A DNA stretch of 64,000 bases from positions 1 to 64,000 of the forward strand of contig VDFB02018424.1 of assembly GCA_007258455.2 (NCBI GenBank). Direction: 5' to 3'. Shown piece by piece: positions 22,741-34,640 of the stretch. Numbering within the stretch: position 1 is the first letter of the stretch; each line of letters starts with the position of its first letter. This stretch comes from Sequoia sempervirens. Taxonomy: Eukaryota > Streptophyta > Pinopsida > Cupressales > Cupressaceae. A model generated the notes under the pieces. That model searched no databases, was not told the origin of the DNA, and worked only from the letters and a program-made list of their open reading frames with translations. Both the position numbers and the translations under genes were made by a program.

Positions 22741-23454
22741 TATTGGCTTGCATTAGGAAGAAAAGCAGGGAACTTTTTCATTTCCATCTCCATCTGCCAC
22801 ATTTCCCATTCCACAAATGTTAAATTACTATTTATATTTCAGGAAGGAAACTCAAGGTATTAGCAAGGAAGAGGAGGACAACATTGACAACCAAGTGATT
22901 CAAATAATCGAATCCCAATCTATTTTTACAATCATTAAATTTGTGAAGGAAAGAGAGTAGCTCAAACAATTATAAAAGAAGGAAAGAGAGAGAAAGAGAG
23001 TTCAAAAGAAACAAGATAGAAAGGAAAGAGAAATTGAGGTGGCCCATAGGGCATTACAATGAGAAAGATAAGCAATCCTATGAACTCGTTACTAGAGAAC
23101 CATGCCTTGTTTTGGGAAATTTAACATATACATTGACCTCTTTGTTTGCTATTGGTGATGTCACTTCGAGTCTTAGCCCACATGTAAGATACACTCGAGT
23201 TTGTGTTGGAAATAATTGTTCATCACCTGCATATAAGTTGAAGTCAATTTATAGATACAAATCCAAATCTTGTAACAATAACTCAAAACACAATAGTAGG
23301 AGACGAGAACACATCTCCAAAATATTTTCTTGGCATGTTTGATTGAGGTTGGGAGGGACCATCCCTACAACTCCATCAATTATTGGCTACTTTTTTTATG
23401 TACATTTCAGACTACAAGATAATGTTCAATTGTTGGATGTTTACTTTTGTTGTT
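22741..23454. other. No supported gene
   Basis: This is AT-rich sequence with a GA-rich stretch near 22960-23030. The frame 23034-23342 (102 codons) has no recognisable motif, signal or domain, and I do not call it. Confidence 0.5.
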
Positions 23455-23865
23455 GGGGGATATAATATCTTGTTATTAATTAAAAATATTGCTCACCACA
23501 TCACCTTACCACTTGTGCATCTTCCAATTTTAGTTTTTTAAATCTCCTCCACCTCACCACATGTCATGCATTGATTGGTCCACAGTGTTCCTGACAAGTC
23601 CATTTTGGGGTCCACTCAATAGTGGAGTGAGTCCACCTCTAGAGGCAACATGAAAAAAACCATGTGTTGGGTCAGACGAACATGTGTTGTGTGAACACTT
23701 CGCCACTCCAAATGTCCAATTGAGAGCATTAATTGTGTGTTTCCTCCTTCATTACCTCCATTGGAAAACTTTCTTTACGCATTCCTCCTTAATTACTCGG
23801 CTTGACAAGCACATAATTTGGAGATCAAGGTTCATTAAATGCTCCAAATTCTCACACATCCCACT

Positions 23866-24205
23866 CATTGTTATTCCTTTCCTTTGTGTTTGTTTTGAAG
23901 TCTATGTGGAGTTAGGTACCTATACATGTTTGGCTCTACATTGGAAAGGGTTCATTTCATGAAAAAAAATTAGTGTTAAACCATGTTGCATATACCATCA
24001 ATTTGAAAAGTATAATGAAACAAAGTTTAACACAAAAATGATTTTGCAAAAAAATAGGTCTCTTCAATGCTAGAACCTCAAACGATACTACAATTTTTTG
24101 TCCTATATTATGTAAATGTTGTTGCCAGCATTATGCACATTCCTATATGATGTATTTTTTATTAAATGGATATGTTTATTGGTTTCCTCAAATGCTTATT
24201 TAAGC
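23866..24205. repeat. About 340-bp direct repeat, copy 1
   Basis: It aligns with 25356-25692 in the same orientation. Shared words include CTATGTGGAGTTAGG, ATCAATTTGAAAAGTATAAT, AATAGGTCTCTTCAA and ATGGATATGTTTATTGG. It overlaps the inner end of the left arm of the inverted-repeat locus. Confidence 0.8.
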
Positions 24206-25355
24206 GTACTTAGCTATATGTTGTACATGTTGGTAGTGTAGTGTAATTGCTTGTAAATGTAAGTTTGCTTAATTAGAGTGAAACTTTGTTTATGGTGATT
24301 GCTTGATTGGGATGAAATGTACAACACATTTCACATAACAATTACATCTATACAAAAAATTATGCATTAACAACCACAAACAATATCACTTAAATCCACA
24401 TAAAGGCATGTACACAACACTAGCAACATTGTTTACATGATATATAATGTATTAACAACAACCTCTTACATATAATATAATGGATTTGGTGATGGGATAG
24501 TCTTGGTTCTTAGTTGTTCTCATGGTATTGGATCTCTAAAAATATTGATGGTGGTATAATGCATTAGGTGATATGTAAGGGGAATGTGGGTTATACTATT
24601 TTTATATTTTGGTTGCATGTTTTCATGATACAGGCCATTCAAAAGCAACTTGGATTGTTGTTTGTTGTATCAAATGGCTTTGAATATTCTTTGACATGTA
24701 AGATTGCGAATAATTATTTGTGTTCAAGGAAAATATAAACCAATTATAAAACACTTCATTTAATCAAGAGAAACTTTAATTGTATGTTGGTGGCAACAAG
24801 TCATAAAGTGAGATAAATTTATTTGATCATGTCTAAAATCAATTAAATCATATTGAAACAAACCCCCAAACCCAAAGGTGAAAATAAATGTAAAGCATTA
24901 GGGTTTGGGGACTAGGAGTACCTCTTAATAAGTACCTCAATTATAGAGAGCAAGTTGTACATTTTATTTTAGAACAATTGTTCGACTTATTAGTGTTTAT
25001 GTGAGTATTTAAGAAATTATTTTATAATCGATTATGTCATACCTAACCTATTGTGTTTATGTATGAAATGTTCTCCTATATTATGTCATGGTGTGATGTT
25101 TATATGTTACTGATAAATCTTTTATTAAAGTTTACCAAAATTCTCATATTTAAAACTTAATGTGTGTGTGTGAATTGTGATGTAATCTTTTTTGCTAAGG
25201 TTTGCAGTGGACATTGAAAGAATTTTATCTTAAATAGTCACATGAAATGCCTATTGTTACATGTTTGAGTTTGGAAACAAGTTGAGCAATAAAATTAAAT
25301 GTCTATCAAGATCACATAAAAGGAAATTTCTAAACATTAATTTGTACATATTTAT
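24206..25355. other. AT-rich interior without a supported gene
   Basis: This interval lies between the two direct repeats. It is AT-rich, with frequent stops in all frames and no recognisable motif. Confidence 0.6.
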
Positions 25356-25692
25356 CATTGTCATTCCTTTCCTTTTTGTTTATTCTAGAGTCTATGTGGA
25401 GTTAGGAACCCATACATGTTCAGCTCTACATTAGAGAGGCTTCATTTCACCAAATAATTTTTAGTATTAAACCATGTTACATATATCATCAATTTGAAAA
25501 GTATAATGAAAAAAAGTTTAACACAAAAATGTTTTTCGCGAAAAATAGGTCTCTTCAACACTAGAATCTCAAATGATACTACTATTTTTTGTCTTATATT
25601 ATGTAAATGTTGTTTCCAATGTCATACACATTCCTAGATATGATGTCTTTGTTGTTAAATGGATATGTTTATTGGTTTCCTAAAATGCTATC
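25356..25692. repeat. About 340-bp direct repeat, copy 2
   Basis: Partner of 23866-24205. Substitutions are scattered, so the duplication is old. Confidence 0.8.
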
Positions 25693-25899
25693 CCCTATTA
25701 TTTTGTTATTCATTGCACAATAATTTGCTCTCCAATTTATTTTTCATATTGATTGTTACTATCAAATATGGAAAGGTTTTGACTAGTTTTCATTTGGAGG
25801 GTTTCCTACCATGCACTTATATTCATGTGTTCTTAATTACACAATCATTCATTGTGAAGATCTGTATTTCACAAATTTTTGGTGCACATATGTATATCT

Positions 25900-26345
25900 A
25901 TATGTACATGTGTGTGTGTGTGTGTATGTTTGTATGTATGTGCATACATATGTACATAATAAATTTGCACAAATGTTCACTCTACAATTTACTTTATATT
26001 TTTTTTTGATAAGTTACAAAATATGAAAAGGGTTTGAGTGGTTGATATTCTGCCATGCACTTCTATTATTTTGTTCTTCACTACACAAATTATTCATCGT
26101 GTAGATCTGTATTTCACAAATATTTAGTACACACACACACACATATATATATTACAATATATTGTAATATATATATAATATTGCAATATATATATATAAT
26201 ATATATATATTGTAATACATATATATATATATTGTAATATATATATATATATATATATAGTTAGATTTATAAGAATAGATAGAAATATAGATAGGTAGTT
26301 TGATAAATAGATAGATTCAAAGATAGATAGATACATAGATAGATA
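25900..26345. repeat. GT, CA and AT microsatellites
   Basis: (GT)n occurs at about 25909-25925, (AC)n at 26129-26144, and then a long TAATAT/ATAT stretch to 26260 with repeated TATTGTAATA words. GATAGATA repeats follow to about 26345. Confidence 0.9.
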
Positions 26346-28150
26346 AATTTGTATATAACTATGTGACTTGAAAATTGAATGAAGATATATTTTGGTTAAC
26401 CAGTAGACGAAAGAAAAATAAGAAATTAAACCCATTAAATTCAAAGTGATGTTTGAACATAACCATATTTTCCTTGAAAAAGTGATTGTGTTTAAGAACT
26501 CAAAACTTGGAAGTGTTTAGATGTCATATACTTCATTGAGCACATTGTGGATGCACTAAGAAAGCAAGAGAACCTTCAAACTATGGAAAACCACAAAAAC
26601 ACTATAAATATTCTATTTGAAATTATTGACAAAAAAACATAACCTTCAACTTATAGAAAACAACACACCATTACAAATCAAATAAATAGTATGAAAAAAT
26701 AAGTGACAACTGATAAGAGAAAATGGTATAGCCTTAGTGAGGTTAAAAACCTCACATCTATAGTACGAATTTGGTCGATGATGTGGCTTGTTGTAGTCAC
26801 CTATATGTTGACTTTCTCCAACTCAATCCTACAAGAAAAAATGAAATGAGGCATTAATCAAAGACATGTATAACAATGATTAGCTTAATACATAAATAAT
26901 AGTAAATAAAGTGTATACCTTTCAATTGTAAGTCACCATCGGCAAGCCGTAGAAGGAAGAATGGGCTGAGCCAACCCAATGTAAACAATATTAGGTTGAA
27001 ACCCCAGATATCCAATTGTACAATAGTAGAAACAAATCGTAGAGTTAATGTTTGTGTAAAATTGGCCCATCAGGAACACCATGGACCAATCAATGCATGA
27101 TAGGTGGTGGGGTGGTGAAACTTAAATTTTTTTAAAAAAATTAGCAGATGCACAAGTGGCAAGTAGGCAATTTTTTTAGGTTTTTCATCCACTTGGCACT
27201 CCATGTGGACCTCCAAACATAGGGTGTATAGGAGCACCTTAATATCTATTTTTAAAGCAATTTTTTATCCATAAAGTAAACAAAAACAATTGAATCACTA
27301 TACCAATATAAAGTGTTTTATAATTGATTTATGTTTGTCCCAAACACAAATAATTATTTGTAGTCTTGCATGCCATAGAATATTCAAAGCCCATATGACA
27401 CCACCAACATATAATCCAAATTTCTTTTTAATGGCTTATAACATAAAAACATGCTTGCAACCAAAATATAAAATTAGTATAACCTACACTCCCCTTAGAT
27501 AAAAATGGAAAACCCAATGTAAACAGTGTCAGGTTGAAACCTCAAATATTGAGTCACAATTTTGTGAACATTTGCATATCATACAATAAGATTGGCATTC
27601 ACATGCATAAAGAACTAATAGTAGTAGAATACCTATAACTTTATAGTGTGATGTTGTTGTTGCTTTCACTCTTTCTTCCATTGCCTTTAGGAAAATGTAG
27701 ATATGAATATGGAAGTGAGATGTGGTAAATGGAAATTAGCAAAGATTGAGTAATGAATTTTTGAATTTGTAAATCTCTTTATATGTTCAATGCCGGTTTG
27801 GTATGAAGTCTTTAACTTCTATCCTTCTTTTTCAAATTTGAAAACTTGTTTCTATGCCTTCAATTGTAGAGTTTGTATGTATTTATGGCATGCAATCCTT
27901 GTTTTCTTCTCACACGATTTTGGTGGCCTTAACACATTGTATTTTGGTGGTTGTAGGTGGCAAAAGAGGAGAAGGCAACAATAGTTGTGTGTTGGAATTT
28001 GATTAATGAGACACATTTGAATGATTCATTTTCCTTGACTATTGTGTTGTTGGGAAAGTGAGACACATTTGAATAGTTGATTTTCCTTGACTGGTGGTAA
28101 GCAATAAGAATTGAAGTCATGCCATGTACATATGTTCGCATATATAGAAG
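26346..28150. other. Interior with an extra copy of the right arm end (27050-27240)
   Basis: Apart from the arm-end copy, the words AACCCAATGTAAACA(A/G)TGTTAGGTTGAAACC-like recur at about 26975 and 27512, another short direct repeat. Frames such as 27290-27502 and 27790-27984 show nothing recognisable. Confidence 0.5.
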
Positions 28151-28159
28151 AAAGAGCAA

Positions 28160-28580
28160 AAACAAAAAAGATATATATAAGTGTATGTATATATATCTAC
28201 ATATACATACATTACATGTAAACATATCTATATATATACATTACTTACACACACACACACATATATGTATGTATATATGTGTGTGTGTAGATATATATAT
28301 ATAGGGAGAGAGAGAGAGAGAGAGAATATATCTATATCTGTATATATATACACACATATATGTGTGTGTGTGTACATGTATTTTTACATATATCTACACA
28401 CACATATATCTCTACATATTTGTGTATATATACATATAAGAAAATATACATATGTATGTATGAATGTATGTATGTATAAGAATATATATGTACACATGTG
28501 TATACATACATGCATACATACATGCATACATACATACATAGATACATACATACATATACATATACATATACATATATAGA
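28160..28580. repeat. ATAC / ACAC / GTGT / GAGA microsatellite block
   Basis: Mixed TATATA, ACACAC, GTGTGT, GAGAGA and CATACATA runs fill about 420 bp. Frames in either direction encode only Tyr/Ile/His/Cys/Val repeats. Confidence 0.95.
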
Positions 28581-28589
28581 TTTTCATAT

Positions 28590-29285
28590 TTTGAAATAAC
28601 AATGATGTTTATGCACTGATGAACACACAAATAGAAGTGCATGACAAACAACCCTTTAAATGAAAACTAGTCAAACCCTTTCCATATTTCGTAGTAACAA
28701 TGAAATATAAAAATAAAATTGCAGAGTGAATTATTGTGAAATGAAGAACAAAATAATACAATTGCATGGTAGGATATATTAGAAATGAAAACCAATGAAA
28801 CCATTTTCATATTTCGGAATAACAAACAAATAGTAAAAATAAATTGCAAAGTTAATGTTTGTGCACTGAAAAACACACAAATAGAAGTGCATGACATATA
28901 ACCCTTGAAATGAGAACCAATAGAACCCTTTCCATACATCATGGTAACAGTCAAATATAAATGACAAAGTAGTGAAACTCTTATCATAATGCAATTCAAT
29001 TAGCCGCTTGGCAAAATATTGTCAAAATGATAAGTGGAACCCTTTTCATATTTTGTAGTAGCAAGCAAATATTAAAAGCAAAATGCAAAATAAACTTCAT
29101 GCAATGAAGAACAAAAGAGTACAAGTGCATGGAGGACTTTAAATGAAATGAAAACTAGTGTAACCCTTCCCATATTTCGTATAGCAATCAAACATAAAGA
29201 GAAATCTGCAAAGTGAAAGTTTGTGAAATGAAGAACATAATGATATAAGTGCATGGTAGAATACCGTTGAAATGAAAGACAATGG
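28590..29285. repeat. Subterminal tandem repeat, about 122-bp unit, five copies
   Basis: The landmark (A/G)AACCCTTT(C/T)CATATTT recurs at about 28675, 28797, 28923, 29037 and 29163 (spacings 122, 126, 114, 126). Each unit also has GAAATGAAGAACA(A/C)A and AAGTGCATGG(A/T). Two inverted units occur at 25760-26110. Subterminal tandem arrays are common in TIR transposons. Confidence 0.8.
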
Positions 29286-29954
29286 TACATACTTGAAACC
29301 TCACTTGAAAGAGAAAGGGAGCTTTTGAGAGTGTAGAGCCGAACAATGAATCGTGGAGAGTCGAACATGTATGGGTGCCTAACCAAATGAAGACTCCAAA
29401 ATAAACACAAACAAAAGGAATGACAATGAGTAGGATATGCAAGAATTTAGAGTATTGAATGAACCTTGATCTCTAAATTACATGCTTGTTAGGCCGAGTA
29501 ATTGTGGAGGGACGTGTAAGGCAAGTTGCCTAGTGGATGTAATGAAGGGGGTGATGCTTGATTAATGCTCTCAACTGGACATTTGGGGTGGCAAAGTGTT
29601 CGCATGGCATGCATCCGTTCAATCCAATGCATGGTTTTTCTTGTGTTGCCTCTGGAGGTGGACCCACTCCACTATCAGGCGGACCCCAAAATGGGCTCGT
29701 GAGGAGCACTGTGGACCAATCGTTGCGCGACAGGTAGCAAGGTGGTAAAAATTTTAAGAAACAAAATTGACAAATGCACAAGTGGTATGGTGACATGACT
29801 AGCATTTTTTTTTAGGTATTTGGTCCACGTAGCACCCCATGCAGACCTCCAAACGTAGGGTGCGCTTCTATAGACTTCTCTCCCCTAATGCTTCAATCTA
29901 TTCACACTAAATGAAAAGTAGCGCTAAAAATATATGAGTTTTAGGGCTACTAAG

Positions 29955-30065
29955 TCTTAACCTTGAGATAGGCCTATTTCACTTTTATTAATCATTTTGA
30001 GGTAATACATTAACATTTACCCACCTATGGTCTAAATTCATCTCATAGCTTTTGCATAAAGCTAT
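29955..30065. repeat. Segmental duplication, block a, copy 1
   Basis: It aligns with 38578-38690. Shared words include TATTTCACTTTTATT, CATTTTGAGGT and ATTCATCTCATAGCT. In copy 2 this block is followed almost directly by the sequence found at 33385 here, so copy 2 lacks 30066-33384. Confidence 0.75.
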
Positions 30066-30605
30066 TTACTAGTAGTTGCACAATATTCAATGAGCAACGA
30101 AATAACCGATAGGCACAGACCGATTTTTACACTAGCTAAAGCGAGTCAAGGAGGAAAGTCTTAGTCGTTGCTAAAGAGGTTGCATAGGTTTTATGTACTA
30201 AAAGTCATGTAAATAATTCAAGCTATCTATTTTGTCAGGGCCGCGAGGTGGTGCATATAGTTGAAAGGAAGACGTTGGCGTAGCTTCATCATATTTAATT
30301 TGTCCTATACTATCCCAGTCAGTAGTCAAAAGGGTCTCTACCAGCTTATCACCTGTAGGTTGTCAAATAAATTGAATAGTTGGTAATTCATTCATCTCCC
30401 CACCGTTTGTTTTTATTTATTTATTTTTATAGTATATATAAATTATTTTGTTGTTAAATAGTTATTTTATTTATTATACAAATTTTATTTTTATTAAAAA
30501 ATTGTTGTATTATTTTATTTATTATATAAAATTTATTTTTATTAAAAAATTATTAAATTATTTTATTTAAAAAATATTTTAATTATATATTATGTGTATA
30601 TAAAA
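30066..30605. other. Intergenic; one possible short exon on the minus strand
   Basis: Segment 30198-30352 (minus) has an AG acceptor-like start (TTGACAACCTACAG) and 51 open codons, with words such as WDSIGQIKYDEATPTSSFQL and APPRGPDK, ending in a stop at 30198. No homologue is recognised. 30421-30605 is nearly pure A/T. Confidence 0.35.
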
Positions 30606-30643
30606 TAACGACACCAGCTCCGTTTTTGCAGGCAAAGGCTATC

Positions 30644-32109
30644 CAGCCCCCAAAATGGCATGGGGCATGGATATCCACATGATACCCATCATGTAACTTA
30701 TAGTACTGCGGACAAATAATATAACTCATTTCATACAACGGGAAATTAATGTTAGGAAAATTTTAGTAGTAGGTAATGTATGCAGGCTTCAGTTAATTTA
30801 TTTTACCTAATTTAATAATTTATTTGAAACTATTTAAATAATTTATTTAAATTTATTTATATAATTCATTTAAACATATTTAATTAATTTATTTAAACTT
30901 TTTCATTTAATTAATAATTTTTAAAAATGGTATAAATTCATTTTTTATTAAAAAAATTAATTTATTTAAGTGTTTATGCTCTTTATTTGTATTTTTATTA
31001 ATAGCTTGTGAAATGAATTTTATATCATTTTTAAAAATCTATTAACTAAATGAAGAAGTTTAAATAAATTAATTAAATAAGTTTAAAAAAAATTATATAA
31101 ATACATTCAAATAAATTATTTAAATAAAATCAAATAAATTATTTATATAGATTTAAATAAATTATTAAAAAATTAATTAAATAAGTTTAAATAAATTATA
31201 TAAATACATTCAAATAAATTATTTAAATAAAATCAAATAAATTATTTATATAGATTAAATAATTTATTTAAACTTTTTCATTTAATTAATAATTTTTAAA
31301 AATGGTATAAATTCATTTTTTATAAAAAAAAATTAATTTATTTAAGTGTTTACGCTCTTTATTTGTATTTTTATTAATAGTTTGGGAAATGAATTTTATA
31401 TCATTTAAAAAAATCTATTAACTGAATGAAGAAGTTTAAATAAATTAATTAAATAAATTTAAATAAGTTATATAAATACATTCAAATAAATTATTTAAAT
31501 AAAATCAAATAAATTATTTATATAGATTCAAATAAATTATTAAAAAATTAATTAAATAAGTTTAAATAAATTATATAAATACATTCAAATAAATTATTTA
31601 AATAAAATCAAATAAATTATTTATATAGATTAAATAATTTATTTAAATTTATTTATATAATTCATTTAAACATATTTAATTTATTTATTTAAACTTTTTC
31701 ATTTAATTAATAATTTTTAAAAATGGTATAAATTCATTTTTTATAAAAAAAATTAATTTATTTAAGTGTTTACGCTCTTTATTTGTATTTTTATTAATAG
31801 TTGGGAAAATGAATTTTATATCATTTAAAAAAATCTATTAACTGAATGAAGAAGTTTAAATTAATTAATTAAATAAATTTAAATAAATTATATAAATACA
31901 TTCAAATAAATTATTTAAATAAAATCAAATAAATTATTTATATAGATTCAAATAAATTATTAAATTAGATAAAATAAATTAACTGAAGCCTATCTACTCA
32001 AATTTTCCTGACATTAATTTCCCAGAGTTATATTATTTGCCCGCATTACTGTCAGTTACATCGATGGGTATGATGTGCATATCCATGCCCCATGCCGTTT
32101 TGGGGGCTG
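30644..32109. mobile_element. TIR transposon (MITE/foldback-like), 1.47 kb, inside the U-box gene
   Basis: The left end CAGCCCCCAAAATGGCATGG and right end (reverse complement CAGCCCCCAAAACGGCATGG) are near-perfect inverted repeats. Similarity extends about 150-190 bp inward through GGGGCATGGATAT, AAATAATATAACTC, GGGAAATTAATGT and AGGCTTCAGTTAATT. The interior is over 85% A/T by eye, consists of three tandem blocks (see next entry), and has no ORF. Host reading frame is present on both sides, so this is a genuine insertion. CTG lies immediately outside one end and is also the last triplet of the other end, so a 3-bp target duplication is possible but ambiguous. Confidence 0.75.
30885..31970. 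repeat. About 380-420 bp tandem blocks inside the TIR element, three copies
   Basis: The landmark TTTTTAAAAATGGTATAAAT recurs at about 30915, 31290 and 31710. Each is followed by TTTATTTGTATTTTTATTAA and AAATAAATTATTTAAATAAA. The blocks are nearly identical, suggesting recent expansion. Confidence 0.85.
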
Positions 32110-33384
32110 CAGTTTTCCTTTTCTTTGGGAGAAGCCGAACGGAGAAGGCCTACTAAAATGGGTATTGCAGAGCCCTGGCTGATTGCAATGAGACCATGTC
32201 TTTGCCCGCCTAAAACGGCGAGCACCGCTAAAGCGTCGCCTGACAGCCCCGACCGTTCTTGTTCGTCGTCACCCAAAAGTTTCACGAGGAAGGGCACCGC
32301 GCCTGCCTCCACCACTCTGATGGCGTTTGTCTTTGAAAATGGCTAAATTGAAGAGCGCCGAGACGGCGTCTCGTTTGCCCCGTGGGGTTCCGGTGCGTAG
32401 CAGGTCCACCAATGCCGGAATGGCGTCTGGTTCTAGCCTATGATTTTCTCGTGATCGTTGACGGTGGAGAGCTGAGGATCGTCGCCGCTGCGTTTTCATT
32501 GGCTTCCACGCTGCGCCCAACTTTGAGGACATTGATTATCGAATCAATGGAGTCCGTGGCCTCCAAGATGACTTTCTTGTTGTTGGGGAAAATGGAGAGA
32601 TTCAACAGTGCCGTCACGACGTTTTCCTGAGTTCTGGCATCAGACGAGGAGAGAAGCGATATCAGCAACGGAATCGCCCCGGCCTCTGCGATGCAGGCAC
32701 GGTTGTCCATCTCGCACTTTGCAAGAAGGCGAAGTTCGTAGGCGACCTGCCTTTTCACCTCTGGTGTGCCGCTGCAGAGCTTCTCCACCAGAAAAGCAGC
32801 GGTCAATTTGGTGGCCTCGAGTGCCGCTTTGGTGGTGGCCACGATTTCTAACGGAGCGTTACGGTTACTCTTTTCTGGCTTGTCGAAGGGGACGCCATGA
32901 CTTTCGCACCAGTGTTGTACCAGGTTTCGCAAAGCGTAGTTTGGAATGAGATTGTTGTGTACCAGAACCTGCCCGCTCTTGGGACAGGTGGAATGCCCTT
33001 CGTCGATCCAGCGGGTTATGGAAAAGCTATCGTATGTCTAGCCAGTTGAGACGATCATCGGATCACGCATCAGGTCCAAAGATATCGGGCACCAAAAATC
33101 GTCAGGAATGGCATATCCCTCTTCGCCATTTTCAGGCTTTGAATTTGAACCAGTGGTAGTGTTTTAGCGGTTTCTGATTCCATGTCGGTGACGCCAAACA
33201 AGACGCGTTTGCAGTAGCGGATGAGGCTTATCAGACTGTAGATCAAAGGAAACTGGACCGTCAACGTGTTGAAGTAAATACGTGAGGGTTCCCAGTGGGG
33301 TCTCCGGCATCAGACTGGAGGAGATCCCGGTGGAGTTCCCCACGTATAATAGCCAATCGGCTAAAAATGGGTTTCTGCAAAAGT

Positions 33385-34155
33385 TCCTGTCATGCCCCAT
33401 GTGATTTTGTACGTGTGAACATGTGAAATGTCAGACATTACGTAGAGAAACACGGCTCCTCGCGGGTCCCATCTTCCACCGTTTCGGTGTGGATGAGGAT
33501 AAGACTGGAGGTAGATTCAAAGCTTCTTTTCTTGACTGATGGGCTTCCAGGGTACTTTTGAGCATGTGAAATGATCATTGCATAGGTTGCTTAGCTTCTT
33601 TTTTTCTAATCTCAGTTTCTCTCTGAGATTTTCTTTTGCAGTTTTATGAAACGTCGTCGAAGGATCCTTCTACAGCTTAAGCTGATTCAATATTGAAGTT
33701 ACTGCAATATGTTTAGGGACCATGGGATTGTTTTGTCCAATACAAATTTGGGGGAAGAACGATGGTGCGTTTTCAAGTCCTTTGGCGAGGTATGTTATGA
33801 ATCTTTATTTGCTCCAAATTTGCTTCCCTCATTTACCATTTTATCAATGCCAGTTAAAAACTGTAATTCTGTACCATATATGCTTTTGGCAATAGTTGTA
33901 TTGAGGGAAACCATAATGTTTTCAGGAGTTGAAAGTTTTTTTTGTTTTTTTTTTCTGTGTTCCTGTACCTATTTTAGGATTGTATATTGGAGATGATTAG
34001 GAAGAATGCAATTGAGAAAAAAATTATCATGCTAATTACAGTTGGCCAAAATCATATCTAAAAAGATTTTCATAGGCTGTGAATACGTTAAGTCCTCCTC
34101 CACAATAACATACACACATATATAGATTTTCTGATAAACTTAAAATGTAATTGAT
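33385..34155. repeat. Segmental duplication, block b, copy 1 (contains an exon-like segment)
   Basis: It aligns with 38715-39595. Shared words include TGTCATGCCCCATGTGATTTTG, trimmed here to its first 20 bases TGTCATGCCCCATGTGATTT, plus GAAGGATCCTTCTAC and TTACTGCAATATGTTTAGGG. Inside, 33642-33789 is bounded by TTTTCTTTTGCAG and GAG/GTATGT, good plant splice signals on the plus strand. The 148-nt segment has stops in every frame I tried, so it would be an untranslated or dead exon. In copy 2 the acceptor AG is AA. Confidence 0.7.
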
Positions 34156-34159
34156 TTTA

Positions 34160-34640
34160 ATAATTGAGTTTCAAATGGACTTGTGAGTTAGTTGAAGGGG
34201 TGGAGTTTGGGGAGGTACCAGTACCATATAATCTTGGTTCAAACTTTATGAAATTGATCGTAATTTCCTTTCTTCAACAACATTCACAATATTCATTTAA
34301 ACTGCTGTAATAATAAGAAAACATATTAAATATGTTCAAGTCTAAGATAATAGAATAAATGATTTTTTAATGAATAATGTTTTTATATGCTATATTTGAA
34401 TATAATAATATTAAGTGAAGTATTCAAATTTATTAAAGAATTGTTAGAAAACTACTTTCCATAAAAAATAATTAGGTAGTCAATCTAGTGATTCTATGTG
34501 AGCAAGAAATAAAGAGGCTATCAAACACGGAAGGAAAGTCATTTCAAATGAGAAAACTTGCTAAGGAAAAACTTGGCTCATCATGTTTCTAATTCTTAGA
34601 TAAATTTAATCTCACACTTCTAGACTCACTTGAACTATAG
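34160..34640. other. AT-rich, no supported gene
   Basis: This is A/T-rich sequence between the duplicated block and the retroelement fragment. No motif was recognised. Confidence 0.6.

Larger units (their letters stand above)
23482..29860. mobile_element. Second large inverted-repeat locus with subterminal tandem repeats
   Basis: Left arm 23482-23960 matches the reverse complement of right arm 29385-29815. Shared words include ATTGGTCCACAGTG, CCATTTTGGGGTCC, AAATGTCCA(A/G)TTGAGAG and CATTAAT. A copy of the right end in the same orientation lies at about 27050-27240. The right terminus continues past 29815 to an edge with CCAAACGTAGGGTG (27.2-kb copy: CCAAACATAGGGTG); the left arm lacks this outer part. 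Inside the right arm is a five-unit tandem array; two related inverted units lie at 25760-26110. No transposase or other ORF is seen. The structure fits a non-autonomous TIR element with long arms (inference). Confidence 0.55.
30606..33400 (-). pseudogene. U-box/ARM-repeat E3 ubiquitin ligase pseudogene (PUB type), split by a TIR element
   Basis: Plant U-box proteins transfer ubiquitin from an E2 to target proteins; the U-box binds E2 and the armadillo repeats bind partners. On the minus strand, the pre-U-box region is visible in shifting frames (SLISLIRYCKRVLFGVTDME near 33200). The U-box is at about 33110-32890: [19 protein letters not shown], then SITRWIDEGHSTCPKSGQVL and NLIPNYALRNLVQHWC. 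Its expected Gln codon (STGQTYD) is TAG at 33038-33040. ARM repeats follow: EAGAIPLLISLLSSSDARTQ, PDAIPALVDLLRTGTPRGKR, EAGAVPFLVKLLGDDEQ. Frame changes lie near 33230, 33150, 32480 and 32320. At 32110, after SPKEKEN, the reading is cut by a TIR element; it resumes on the other side as IAFACKNGAGVV (30643-30606), then enters AT-rich DNA. It is non-functional as read. Confidence 0.85.

Noticed and set aside
25659..26444. Frames with VCVCVCMFVC-like and IYIYIYI-like runs
   Set aside because: They cross GT and AT microsatellites and repeated arm sequence; no conserved domain.
28119..28651. Overlapping frames on both strands with Tyr/Ile/His/Cys/Val repeats
   Set aside because: They are products of ATAC/ACAC/GTGT microsatellite.
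28590..29285. Regularly spaced repeats, considered as a CRISPR-like array
   Set aside because: The whole 122-bp unit is repeated with drift and no unique spacers, in a plant TE context; this is a subterminal tandem array.
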